64,000 nt of DNA from an uncultured Muribaculaceae bacterium. GTDB taxonomy: Bacteria; Bacteroidota; Bacteroidia; Bacteroidales; Muribaculaceae. A program made the translations under genes and the position numbers. The notes below the pieces were generated by a model that did not search any database, was not told where the DNA came from, and was given only the letters and a program-made list of their open reading frames with translations. Of the stretch, positions 1 through 7,550 are shown one piece after another. The stretch spans positions 116,933-180,932 of the forward strand of contig CAJUIT010000002.1 in NCBI GenBank assembly GCA_910586565.1, in the 5' to 3' direction. Every line of letters starts with the position of its first letter. Position 1 is the first letter of the stretch.

Positions 1-151
1 CGAGAGGCCGTGGAGCCCTCACATTCATGAGAGCCCTCAGCAAATCGCGCTTCTCCTTCACTGTGGAGGGGATTGAGATACGGGAATACTCCGGTTGCTC
101 GGCAAGGAGCGACCGGAGTAGTGTGTCTAATCTTTCATTTTCAGAAATCAT
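1..151 (-). CDS. Macro-domain protein-ADP-ribose hydrolase, N-terminal fragment
   Basis: The reverse strand from an ATG at 151 reads as an open frame of about 50 residues running off the left edge. It begins MISENERLDTLLRSLL and continues with an EQPEY...EKRDLLRALMNVR region. This resembles the N-terminal helical extension of bacterial macro-domain protein-ADP-ribose hydrolases, which remove ADP-ribose from proteins. The catalytic macro fold itself lies outside the window, so the family call rests only on this extension. The start codon overlaps the last 11 bases of the PNPOx-like gene, which suggests co-transcription and translational coupling. Confidence 0.5.
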   Translation of the reverse strand, partial: MISENERLDTLLRSLLAEQPEYSRISIPSTVKEKRDLLRALMNVRAPRPL

Positions 152-542
152 AGTGAATCAGAGTGGGGGGAGTTGTTCGCAAATCGAAGTAGTCGGCCGA
201 TTCGGCAGGCAGACGCAGATAAACCAAATCCTTATAGGTTTTGTAGAGATGGGGCAACACCGGGTTGGTGTTGAAAATCTCCTGCTGAACCTCATCGGGG
301 ATATCGAAATCAATGGTTCCTGAAACGCGGGCGAACGATGCGCCCTTCAGGTCGAGAATAGCCACATGAGGGTTAGCCTGCAACTGAGCGTAAACCTCTT
401 TTTTAGGCGATGTGGCGAAATAGATGTCGTTCCCGTCGATTTTCATTATCTGGAAAATGCGCACGTGCGGACGGCCGTCGACCGAAGTGGCAAAGGCCAC
501 TTCCTTGTTCTTTCCGAACACTTCCAAAAGTTTCTCGTTCAT
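141..542 (-). CDS. Pyridoxamine 5'-phosphate oxidase (PNPOx)-like flavin-binding protein
   Basis: A 133-residue protein with the small split-barrel pattern of the PNPOx family: an N-terminal helix, then VAFATSVDGRPHVRIFQ, IYFATSPKKEVYAQL and VAILDLKGASFARVSGTIDF. Members of this size usually bind FMN or F420-like cofactors and act as small reductases or stress proteins; the substrate cannot be told. The length fits the single-domain type. It probably leads a two-gene unit with the macro-domain gene at 151, which starts inside its stop region. Cytoplasmic: there is no signal peptide. Confidence 0.75.
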   Translation of the reverse strand: MNEKLLEVFGKNKEVAFATSVDGRPHVRIFQIMKIDGNDIYFATSPKKEVYAQLQANPHVAILDLKGASFARVSGTIDFDIPDEVQQEIFNTNPVLPHLYKTYKDLVYLRLPAESADYFDLRTTPPTLIHYDF

Positions 543-592
543 AATTTTCTCTTAAGCAGATGTTCAAATTAAATTTTGCGACACCATCACCA

Positions 593-1264
593 TTAGTAGC
601 CGATGGTGAAACGCTCCTTGTGATGGGCGGGCTCGGCAAGCTCATCGACCATTGCCTTGGCATAATCCTCAACCGAGATGAAACTGTTGCCATCCTTGTC
701 GAAAATCATATCGTCCTTTCCGAGACGATAAACCCCTGTGCGTTTGCCGGGACCTTTCGCGCCCATATCGCCGAGATTGCCGGCAGGCGAGAAGAACACC
801 CAGTCGATATCCTTTTCGGGCATAAGGGTGTTGAGATAGAATTCACCGAGCGATTTAACGCCGGGGAGCCATTCGGCGGGAAGTGTGCCGGTGTCGACCA
901 GACGCACGCCGGGCTTTACAAACAATGTGCCTGCGCCGCCCACGATGAGCAGACGTTTCACACCTGCTTTCTTTGCAGCCTCCAGAATCTTGGGATAATT
1001 TGTGAGCGTATCCTCATAGATGTTGGGATTGGCCCAGCCGGGGTTATAAGCGCTGATTACATTCTCATAGCCACGGAGATCGTTCTCAAGGCTTTTTTCG
1101 TCGGCAACATCCACCTTTTTAACGGTGAGCGCCTCGTTTTGGATTTTAATTTTTTCGGGATGGTTAACAAGTGCCTCCACCTGATAACCACGGTTAAGAA
1201 GTTCGTTAAGGATGGCGGAGCCCACAAAACCGCTCGCGCCGATAAGAGCTACTTTTTTATTCAT
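593..1264 (-). CDS. NAD(P)-binding NmrA/SDR-like oxidoreductase
   Basis: A 223-residue protein with an N-terminal Rossmann motif, KKVALIGASGFVGSAIL (GxxGxxG at about residues 8-14), followed by the atypical SDR or NmrA pattern of NADH-flavin reductase-like proteins. Its expected role is NAD(P)H-dependent reduction or redox sensing in the cytoplasm. It is divergent from the HxlR-type regulator at 1520; HxlR genes very often sit beside the reductase they control. A possible -7 box, TATATTTG on the minus strand, lies at 1315-1322. The substrate is unknown. Confidence 0.8.
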   Translation of the reverse strand: MNKKVALIGASGFVGSAILNELLNRGYQVEALVNHPEKIKIQNEALTVKKVDVADEKSLENDLRGYENVISAYNPGWANPNIYEDTLTNYPKILEAAKKAGVKRLLIVGGAGTLFVKPGVRLVDTGTLPAEWLPGVKSLGEFYLNTLMPEKDIDWVFFSPAGNLGDMGAKGPGKRTGVYRLGKDDMIFDKDGNSFISVEDYAKAMVDELAEPAHHKERFTIGY

Positions 1265-1462
1265 ATTGGTGCAGATATTTATTTGTTATTCAAATTACTA
1301 TACTTTCTATACCTCAAATATAGCCAAAAGGTTCACCCTCAAGGAGCACACACCGGGCTTTCAGTTGGTTTCATAGATGTTAGTAATGGTGAGTTTCAGA
1401 AACATCGGGGCATCACCCATTCCAAATATTAACAATAGTTAACATCAATAAAAGCCACACTA

Positions 1463-1493
1463 TTGCGGAGTGTTGCAGAATTGCTTACTTTTG
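1463..1493 (+). promoter_or_regulatory. Bacteroidetes-type promoter of the HxlR gene
   Basis: TTG at 1463-1465 and TACTTTTG at 1486-1493, separated by 20 nt, match the Bacteroidetes -33 TTG and -7 TAnnTTTG promoter. The HxlR start codon follows 27 nt downstream. Confidence 0.55.
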
Positions 1494-1519
1494 TAGAGTA
1501 ATCTCTCACTCAAACCACT

Positions 1520-1900
1520 ATGGAACGGAATTTCAATAAAAACGAACTTTATCCCGACTGCCCGATCCGCAACATTCTCAACCGAATAAGCGACAAATGG
1601 ACACTCCTGGTGCTCTACACGCTCAACGGGCATGAGTCGTTGCGTTTCCGCGACCTGTCGGCCGAACTTCCCGACATATCTCAAAAAATGCTTGTGCTCA
1701 CACTGCGCACCCTCGAAACCGACGGATTTGTGAAGCGCAAGGTCTACGCCGAAGTGCCCCCGAGAGTGGAATATATGCTCACCGACCGCGCCCACTCGCT
1801 GTTTCCCATCATCAACGAGCTCATTCAGTGGGCAAAGGACCACATGAACGAGATTCTTCTCGACCGCACCCGCGCCCTCTCGGCCGAGGAGGGAAATTAG
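1520..1900 (+). CDS. HxlR-family winged-helix transcriptional regulator
   Basis: A 126-residue protein with the HxlR (DUF24) signature. CPIRNILNRISDKWTLLVL near the N-terminus includes the conserved Cys, then come LRFRDLSAELPDISQKML as the recognition helices and VEYMLTDRAHSLFPII as the wing and C-terminal helix. Such regulators sense electrophiles or redox change through the N-terminal Cys and usually control a divergent reductase, here the NAD(P)-binding protein at 593-1264. A strong hairpin follows at 1934. Confidence 0.92.
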   Translation: MERNFNKNELYPDCPIRNILNRISDKWTLLVLYTLNGHESLRFRDLSAELPDISQKMLVLTLRTLETDGFVKRKVYAEVPPRVEYMLTDRAHSLFPIINELIQWAKDHMNEILLDRTRALSAEEGN

Positions 1901-1933
1901 CCTCCTATCCGCAATGGCTGTGTGTTAAAATTT

Positions 1934-1980
1934 GAACTGCACTCCAAAAGCTTTTTTGTAAGGCTTTTGGGGTGCAGTTC
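1934..1980. terminator. Hairpin terminator after the HxlR gene
   Basis: A 19-bp arm pair with one G-T mismatch: it starts GAACTGCACTCC, ends in the complementary GGTGCAGTTC, and has a T-rich loop. It sits 33 bp after the hxlR stop. Confidence 0.6.
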
Positions 1981-1993
1981 ACCTCTTTGGGAG

Positions 1994-2177
1994 TGAAGTC
2001 ATCTTGACTTTTTACCGAAAGTTAAAATAATTATCTTTTGTCAACCCCGGCGGTCTTTACGGGCCGGTTTGCCCCTCGTTGTCGGTCACGATGCCCGCAT
2101 CGCTTCCTCCTCCTCAGGCCAAACCAGCTCCGTAAATCCTCGCCGGTGTTAACAAATAAAAAGTCAAGATGACTTCA
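1994..2177. repeat. 184-bp palindromic, MITE-like intergenic element
   Basis: Twenty bases at 1994-2013 (TGAAGTCATCTTGACTTTTT) are repeated exactly in reverse complement at 2158-2177. Inside them, a second imperfect inverted pair spans roughly 2048-2074 and 2118-2147 (CCGGCG, TTTACGG and GGTTTG blocks against their complements). The whole unit can therefore fold on itself. No ORF and no clear target duplication were seen. It could be a non-autonomous transposon remnant or a Bacteroidales intergenic repeat. Confidence 0.65.
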
Positions 2178-2211
2178 GTCTTTTTAGAAAATGACGGGTA
2201 GAAAATCCCTA

Positions 2212-2565
2212 TCACTTGTTTTTCGCTGACTTCACAGCTGAGGATGAAGCCTCGCTGTTTTTTGCGGCTTTTACCACTGTGGCATCATACCCGATTTTTT
2301 TCAGCGCCTTCACCAACGATTCTTCCGATGTTTTTTCGGGGTTGTAAGTGATGTTGACCTTCTGAGCCGGAATTGAGGTGTTGATTTTTTTCACGCCTTT
2401 CTCAAAACGCAGGTTCGTTTTAATTTTCTTCTCACAGTTTGCACACGACATTTTGGGAGATACGGTAAAAGTGACCTCACGCGTGGTGTCGGCAGAGGCT
2501 GTAAATGATAAAACTGCCACGGCAATAGCCGCGATGACGGTTCTGACGGATTTAGAGAGTTTCAT
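2212..2565 (-). CDS. Secreted heavy-metal-associated (HMA) domain protein
   Basis: A 117-residue protein with an N-terminal signal peptide (basic start, hydrophobic core, cleavage near SASA-DTT in residues 20-28). A single ferredoxin-like HMA domain follows, with the metal-binding motif MSCANC (MxCxxC) at about residues 39-44, and then a Lys/Ala/Ser-rich tail. HMA domains bind Cu(I) or similar soft metals; the signal peptide places this one outside the cytoplasm. It follows the TonB receptor on the same strand and probably shares its transcript, so a periplasmic metal-shuttle role is likely. Confidence 0.85.
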   Translation of the reverse strand: MKLSKSVRTVIAAIAVAVLSFTASADTTREVTFTVSPKMSCANCEKKIKTNLRFEKGVKKINTSIPAQKVNITYNPEKTSEESLVKALKKIGYDATVVKAAKNSEASSSAVKSAKNK

Positions 2566-2641
2566 TATTCTATAGATGTTTATTTATTAAATGTTTGTTC
2601 CGGATTATTTTTATCACTGACGGTCTTTAGGAACTCCAAAA

Positions 2642-4699
2642 TCAATATTTTGTGAAAGTATATCTCACGCCAACATAGGCCATTGCCCCCTGCACGGGAC
2701 CATAAACCATTGTGGCGTCGAAATTGTCGCCCCAGGGATTGTCGGCACCAATCACCGGAGTTTTCTGCCGGTAACCGGTAAGGTTTTCCCCTCCGAGATA
2801 GATGCTCCAGTGGCGGAAGTTACGTGTAATCTGTGCGTTCAGGGTGGGAAAAGCCTTGTAGCGGGTATCCCACAGCTGGGTGGAACCGTCGAATTTGGGA
2901 GCGGGCATCCTTCCGCCCCCCGTGATTCCAAGTGTTACATCAAACTGCCATATTCCCATCATAGGGGAATAGCCGATTGAGAAGAGCCCTTTCGAGCGCG
3001 ATGTGAGCGGCTTATCGGTAAGACCTCTACCGTAGTCGACCTTCACATCATTGTAGCGGTAGGCGGCGGTGACAGTGAGGTCGTCGAGGAGCTGAAATGT
3101 GATGTCGGCCTGCAAGGCATGTGAGAATGATTTCCCGGGCAGATTGCCGATATATGCCACAGCAGGTGAACGGTCGAAGTCAACGATAGCCTGGTGCCTG
3201 AAATCGGTGTAGTAATATTCGGTGTTCCACGACAAATCCCTGTCGAAAAGGCTCACGGTGCCCGACAGTCCGCCTCCGAAATTCCATGCCTCCTCCTGCT
3301 GCAGGTCAGGGGCGATTATTATCTCGCGCGACGAAGCCAGCAGGTGGCTGTTGTCGGCCAAAGCATGCGGTGTGCGGTAGCCTTTTCCGGCCGATATGTG
3401 AATCGACAACGGGTCGGCCACATTCCATCGGGCATGCACACGCGGTGTGAACATGTTGCCGTAAATTGAGCTGTGGTCATAGCGCACCCCACCCATCACA
3501 ATGAGTTGCGAGTTGAGGTTGAAAGTGTACTGAGTATACCCTCCCGGCGTTGTCTCATCCTCGTCGAGACGCAGGAGAGGATTGAAGTTGGTGCGCGCCA
3601 GACGGAACGACTGCCGGTAGCTGTCGATATTCACGCTCAGCCCTACCGAAAGTGAATGGAGTGTGCCGAAATCCCGCTCAAACATCAACGAGCCGTAGAG
3701 ATTCTTTTGATTAACGTTATACACCCTGTGCCCGTAGTTTCCCTTCTGGCTGTGAACCGAGCCTGCAACAATCAGGGCCACATTGCCACCGCTCTCATCG
3801 TTGAACATGTAGGCATTCTTCACCCACGCTTCTCCACGACGGGTTGTAATGTCAATCTGATAGGGGTGGTCAATGTTGGCGGCATGGTGGGTGGTCTGAC
3901 CGCTTTCGCGCTTTTCATCGAGATATTTGGCGGCAGCCTGAAATATGTAGCTGTCGCTGATGTGTGCCCACCGGTTCATTACCGAGAACTGCCTTATCGC
4001 CGGGCTGTCGGCGAATCCGTCGCCATTTTCGTCGTGCGTGGCAAATGAATTTTCGCCATGCAACAGCAGTGCCGACGACAATTTCCCTGAAAGATGGATA
4101 TTTCCTGCGGCGTTTGCCTCAAGCTTTCCCATGTGGTCGGCAAAAACGTTAAGCGACAGCGAGGGGTCGGTCTGCGGTTTGAGCATCTCCACGTTTATCT
4201 GCCCTGTCACCGACTCATAGCCGTTTTTCACCGAGCTTGCTCCCTTCGACACCTGGATTGATTCCATCCAGGGCCCGGGGATGTAGGAGAGCCCGTATTG
4301 CGCTCCGGCGCCGCGCAGGTTGGGAATGTTTTCCGTCAGGTTCTGAACGTATGTGCCGAGGAGGCCGAGTAATTTTATCTGGCGGGCTCCTGTTGCGGCA
4401 TCGGAATAGTTCACATCAACCGACGGACTTGTTGAAAAACTTTCCCCAAGGTTGCAACATGCCGCTCTTTTGAGTTCCGACGCATTGATGCGCTCGGTGC
4501 CTGTGGCAGTTCCCCGCAGGCGTGTCAAGCCACGTTTTCGCGGTGTTACCACCACTTCGTCCAAATCGGAATAGATTGATAAAGAATCGGCCGGCACCTC
4601 ATCTGAGGGGGGCGATTGAGGCTGCGCACCGCTTTGAGCGTGCGATGCAACTGAAGCTGCCACACAAAGCAGCAGCGGAAAGTATCTGTGAATGGTCAT
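2642..4699 (-). CDS. TonB-dependent outer-membrane receptor, probably for metal or metallophore
   Basis: A 685-residue protein with a signal peptide, a TonB-box-like segment (DEVVVTP near residue 47), a plug domain (residues about 60-180) and a 22-strand-type barrel ending in an aromatic-rich C-terminal strand. It lacks the CarboxypepD-reg domain of SusC proteins. The plug carries a conserved-looking CCNLGESF stretch and ARQIKLLGL...YVQNLTENIPNLRG. It lies between a His/Cys-rich secreted protein (4852-5271) and an HMA protein (2212-2565), so copper or another soft metal is the best guess for its cargo. That is inference from context. Confidence 0.85.
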   Translation of the reverse strand: MTIHRYFPLLLCVAASVASHAQSGAQPQSPPSDEVPADSLSIYSDLDEVVVTPRKRGLTRLRGTATGTERINASELKRAACCNLGESFSTSPSVDVNYSDAATGARQIKLLGLLGTYVQNLTENIPNLRGAGAQYGLSYIPGPWMESIQVSKGASSVKNGYESVTGQINVEMLKPQTDPSLSLNVFADHMGKLEANAAGNIHLSGKLSSALLLHGENSFATHDENGDGFADSPAIRQFSVMNRWAHISDSYIFQAAAKYLDEKRESGQTTHHAANIDHPYQIDITTRRGEAWVKNAYMFNDESGGNVALIVAGSVHSQKGNYGHRVYNVNQKNLYGSLMFERDFGTLHSLSVGLSVNIDSYRQSFRLARTNFNPLLRLDEDETTPGGYTQYTFNLNSQLIVMGGVRYDHSSIYGNMFTPRVHARWNVADPLSIHISAGKGYRTPHALADNSHLLASSREIIIAPDLQQEEAWNFGGGLSGTVSLFDRDLSWNTEYYYTDFRHQAIVDFDRSPAVAYIGNLPGKSFSHALQADITFQLLDDLTVTAAYRYNDVKVDYGRGLTDKPLTSRSKGLFSIGYSPMMGIWQFDVTLGITGGGRMPAPKFDGSTQLWDTRYKAFPTLNAQITRNFRHWSIYLGGENLTGYRQKTPVIGADNPWGDNFDATMVYGPVQGAMAYVGVRYTFTKY

Positions 4700-4851
4700 C
4701 AGGCAATAATATATCTTTTAGCAAATTATTTGAAGCTGAGATAAATCGGAAACCAAACTGAGGCAACGTGATTATTAGGCTTTGTTTTTCAGTAATTTAA
4801 ACAGTTCCTTATCGGTGCCACGGTTTCCATGCAAAAAAGATATACCGTTGC

Positions 4852-5271
4852 TTAAATCAGAAGGCGGCACAACATGTGCAACCTCTCCGTGGGTGGAGGT
4901 GACGACGGATTAGCCTCCTCGAGCCGGCGCAGCCGGCTTTCCGCGGCAATCGTCGGCAAATGATTGCTGACAGCAGGCACGCAGCATGGTTGCAACGTGA
5001 ATTCGGGGGATGCGGGTGTCACAGAGCCGCCTCTCACCACCTGCGGCACAACCCGATGCAACACGTAGGTCATGCAACCGGCTGTCACATCGGGTTGTCC
5101 GTGGGAGGGAGTGTGGCAATCGCGGGCACAAGGCATGTCGTGTGCAGGCAACAACACAAACGAATGGCCCGAATGGTGACAATGCCCCACAGTGACACCG
5201 GCTCCCATCACCGGAGTGATGCACAGGAGCACGATACACATGATTATGTTGCACAGTCGTTGCATTGCCAT
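4852..5271 (-). CDS. Small secreted His/Cys-rich protein of a metal module
   Basis: From the ATG at 5271 the product has 139 residues. A signal peptide (MAMQRLCNIIMCIVLLC...) is followed by GHCHHSGHSF, HDMPCARDCH, an AGC and a QPCC pair, which makes a His/Cys-rich candidate metal ligand set. The open frame extends upstream, but a promoter at 5291-5323 and the neighbouring gene at 5333 favour this start. The pattern recalls small Bacteroidetes proteins with conserved HYC and CC motifs found beside TonB receptors and HMA proteins. No enzymatic domain was recognised. Confidence 0.6.
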   Translation of the reverse strand: MAMQRLCNIIMCIVLLCITPVMGAGVTVGHCHHSGHSFVLLPAHDMPCARDCHTPSHGQPDVTAGCMTYVLHRVVPQVVRGGSVTPASPEFTLQPCCVPAVSNHLPTIAAESRLRRLEEANPSSPPPTERLHMLCRLLI

Positions 5272-5290
5272 GTTGTGTGGTTTGTCACTG

Positions 5291-5323
5291 CAAAGATAGC
5301 ACAATTTGCCCGGTTGGAACAAA
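5291..5323 (-). promoter_or_regulatory. Promoter of the His/Cys-rich protein and TonB operon
   Basis: On the minus strand, TTTG (5323-5320) and TATCTTTG (5298-5291), 21 nt apart, form a good Bacteroidetes -33/-7 pair just upstream of the ATG at 5271. Confidence 0.6.
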
Positions 5324-5332
5324 TGAGTTATA

Positions 5333-6223
5333 TCACTTGTAGAGCGACTCGGCCAAAGCTTGAACGCCATCCTCGCCGGGGAGTGAGGGGTAAGCCTCAA
5401 CCAGAGCGGCGGCAAAAGCGGCGGCGTCGGGGAGCGATGCGCGCAATTCCTTCACTTTATTGAGATAGGCTATGCGGAAACGCACTTCGTCAACTCCGGC
5501 AGGCATGCCGTGACCGCCTACAAAAAGTGTGGCTCCGGTTGCCAGACAAGCCTCAAGTTCGGCAAGACGGGCATCCACACCGGCGATATCTGCGGCATAG
5601 AGAGTGTTGATGTGAGCTTTAGCGGGAGCCCAATGCGAATAAACGGCATCTTTACCCATAAGGATATTGGCTCCGGGGAAATCGTTTGCAGCACCTTTGA
5701 GGAAGGTGAACGGCACCCCACCCAGAGTTACTGTGGCACCGAACGGCACCTCAACGGTCTCGCCTGTGGGGAGCGGTTCGATAGAGTCGCCGTAAACCTC
5801 GGCGAAATGAGCCATCATGCCGCTGTAGTCGGGCCCCTTCACAACCTCGGGCATCCCTTCGGGCATGAGGATTGTGGCATCGGCGGTGTTGCCGAGATGG
5901 AAGTCGGCGATGCGGTGAGCCACAGGTTTTCCGAGCGATGCGAGGTAGGAATCGTAGGCTGCTGCATTAACTTTGAACAACGGCTGCTCGAGCGTTACGA
6001 GCGAGTCGGCTCCTTCAATAATGAAGCTTGCATCGCCCATTTGGTCGTCGGTGAGATAGATGTGGAGTTTGAAACCGTTGAGGTCGCGCACATCAAAGTG
6101 GCCTGCCGCAACAGAATCGGCGGCAACGGGCGATTCGGAGTCGGCAGTGTCAGCGGCCTGTTTGCGGCCCGAGCATCCCACCAGTGCGAGAGATGCCATT
6201 GTGATTGCAAGAAGCTTTTTCAT
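5333..6223 (-). CDS. MBL-fold-like lipoprotein
   Basis: A 296-residue protein with a lipoprotein signal (MKKLLAITMASLALVGCSG, lipobox Cys at residue 17). It then shows the general sequence layout of metallo-beta-lactamase-fold hydrolases: SFIIEGADSLVTLEQP, HWAPAKAH and FVGGHGMPAG. The usual HxHxDH zinc motif is not visible at its expected place, so activity is uncertain. It should be a membrane-anchored periplasmic or surface protein. It has its own promoter at 6254-6284, and an AraC regulator lies directly upstream on the same strand. Confidence 0.7.
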   Translation of the reverse strand: MKKLLAITMASLALVGCSGRKQAADTADSESPVAADSVAAGHFDVRDLNGFKLHIYLTDDQMGDASFIIEGADSLVTLEQPLFKVNAAAYDSYLASLGKPVAHRIADFHLGNTADATILMPEGMPEVVKGPDYSGMMAHFAEVYGDSIEPLPTGETVEVPFGATVTLGGVPFTFLKGAANDFPGANILMGKDAVYSHWAPAKAHINTLYAADIAGVDARLAELEACLATGATLFVGGHGMPAGVDEVRFRIAYLNKVKELRASLPDAAAFAAALVEAYPSLPGEDGVQALAESLYK

Positions 6224-6253
6224 TACTGTAAATCTTTAGTTAATTATACATTG

Positions 6254-6284
6254 CAAAGATAGCTTCATGGCAACTGACAACCAA
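6254..6284 (-). promoter_or_regulatory. Promoter of the MBL-like lipoprotein gene
   Basis: The minus-strand TATCTTTG (6261-6254) is preceded 20 nt upstream by TTG (6284-6282). The ATG at 6223 lies 31 nt beyond the -7 box. Confidence 0.55.
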
Positions 6285-6386
6285 CACGTTACCTTTTGGT
6301 TAGATACTTACCTCAATTTCAGTAATGATGGTTTTCAACTTGTTGCGAACCGGTTAATTATTGTTAACAAATTACCTCAAGGCCCG

Positions 6387-7277
6387 TCAAATATCGCCGC
6401 CATTTTTTTCACAGTTTGCCCTGAACGCTGTTGGAGACAGGCCGGTGTGCTTTTTGAAAAATTTGCAGAAAGCCGCCATCTCTGAAAAATGGAGTTCGGT
6501 TGATATATCCTGCACCTGCATTTTAGTGTCTTTCAGCAGCAGGGAAGCCTGTTGCAGCAGCTCGTCGCGGATAACGGCATAGGGCGTTTTGCCCAGTTTG
6601 TCGCGAACCACGCGCGACAGATGTTTCGACGACAAACAGAGTTTCCCGGCGTAGAAATCAACATTATGCTCCGATTTGTAGTAGCGCCACACAAGTTTCA
6701 GAAAGCTTCGCAGAATGGTATCCTGACGATCCTCCACCCCTTCACCTTCGGGCGTGATGCGGTGTTTGTGATGCATTATATTTCCCGCTTCGAGCATGAA
6801 AGAGCGGAAGTGGGTGTGGCACATTTCGGTTCTGAAACAATGGTTGGGGGTGTGCATCACTTTCAGCATCATCTCAAGCGGCACCGCCAGGGTGGCCGTT
6901 TCATTCTCATCAAGCGCAAGCACGGGGATTGAGTGCCGGTCCTTGAAGGATTCAGAGTCGGCCGGTTTCAGGCCGTTGAGCGCCTCGTTGGTGAAGATGT
7001 AGTTGGGGAGCAGGCACCATGCCTGCAGGTCGTTGCTCATGTCAACAAACTCAACAGGTTCCCACACAAGCATGTCGATGAAACAGCCGGCTTTTATGCG
7101 TGTGATGCCCGAACCGACGCGCAGCGTTAGCGTTCCCGCCGTAACAAGCAGAAAAATGCGGCATTCCTGAACGGATAACCCCGCAAGCCGGGGAAACTGT
7201 TCGGGGCATAGCAACAGCACCCTGTTGTCGACTGAGTTTTCGGCAGGAAAGATTTTTATCAATTCGGATTGGGTCAT
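6387..7277 (-). CDS. AraC-family transcriptional regulator, divergent from RND operon
   Basis: From the ATG at 7277 (MTQSELIKIF) the product has 296 residues. It has an N-terminal cupin-like sensing region and a C-terminal double helix-turn-helix, with LCLSSKHLSRVVRDKLGKTP as the first HTH and DISTELHFSEMAAFCKFFKKHTGLSPTAFR as the second. The longer upstream frame is rejected because it runs through the intergenic control region. It is divergent from the efflux operon starting at 7551 and is its likely regulator. A motif in its 5' leader recurs twice more in that operon. Confidence 0.9.
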   Translation of the reverse strand: MTQSELIKIFPAENSVDNRVLLLCPEQFPRLAGLSVQECRIFLLVTAGTLTLRVGSGITRIKAGCFIDMLVWEPVEFVDMSNDLQAWCLLPNYIFTNEALNGLKPADSESFKDRHSIPVLALDENETATLAVPLEMMLKVMHTPNHCFRTEMCHTHFRSFMLEAGNIMHHKHRITPEGEGVEDRQDTILRSFLKLVWRYYKSEHNVDFYAGKLCLSSKHLSRVVRDKLGKTPYAVIRDELLQQASLLLKDTKMQVQDISTELHFSEMAAFCKFFKKHTGLSPTAFRANCEKNGGDI

Positions 7278-7302
7278 AAGTGTCTGTTTAAAATTAATTT
7301 TA
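7277..7302 (-). promoter_or_regulatory. TAAGTG-family motif, copy 1 (leader of AraC gene)
   Basis: The plus strand reads TAAGTGTCTGTTTAAAAT followed by TAATTTTA, directly abutting the AraC start codon. The same 18-mer recurs, mostly conserved, at 7516-7538 and 11868-11904. It is either a regulator site or a short repeat. Confidence 0.5.
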
Positions 7303-7550
7303 CTATTCCCGTGCGGGAGGGTCAATATCATGAAACGCTCCCCGCTGACTGCGGAATCGGAATCACTTTCGGGCCTAAAATTAACACAAATGCGCACATT
7401 GGAAAACATAATTACATCTAAATTCACATTATTTCACAATAATGCACATAATGAACAACTATCCGTCCAATCATCACAAGTGATTAAATTCCCAACGGGC
7501 GTAATTTTGCATTTGAATAATTTTAAGCAGACACTTAATCATCACATTTT
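7278..7550. promoter_or_regulatory. Divergent control region between AraC and RND genes
   Basis: This 272-bp AT-rich stretch has no gene. It holds a plus-strand -7 box TAATTTTG at 7502-7509 without a clear -33 TTG, as expected for an activator-dependent promoter. The decamer AATCATCACA occurs twice (7469-7478 and 7537-7546), and two copies of the TAAGTG-family motif lie at its ends. Confidence 0.5.
7516..7538 (+). promoter_or_regulatory. TAAGTG-family motif, copy 2 (upstream of RND adaptor)
   Basis: The plus strand AATAATTTTAAGCAGACACTTA is the reverse complement of copy 1 with few changes. It lies just after the -7 box, so it would sit in the 5' leader of the efflux transcript. Confidence 0.5.
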
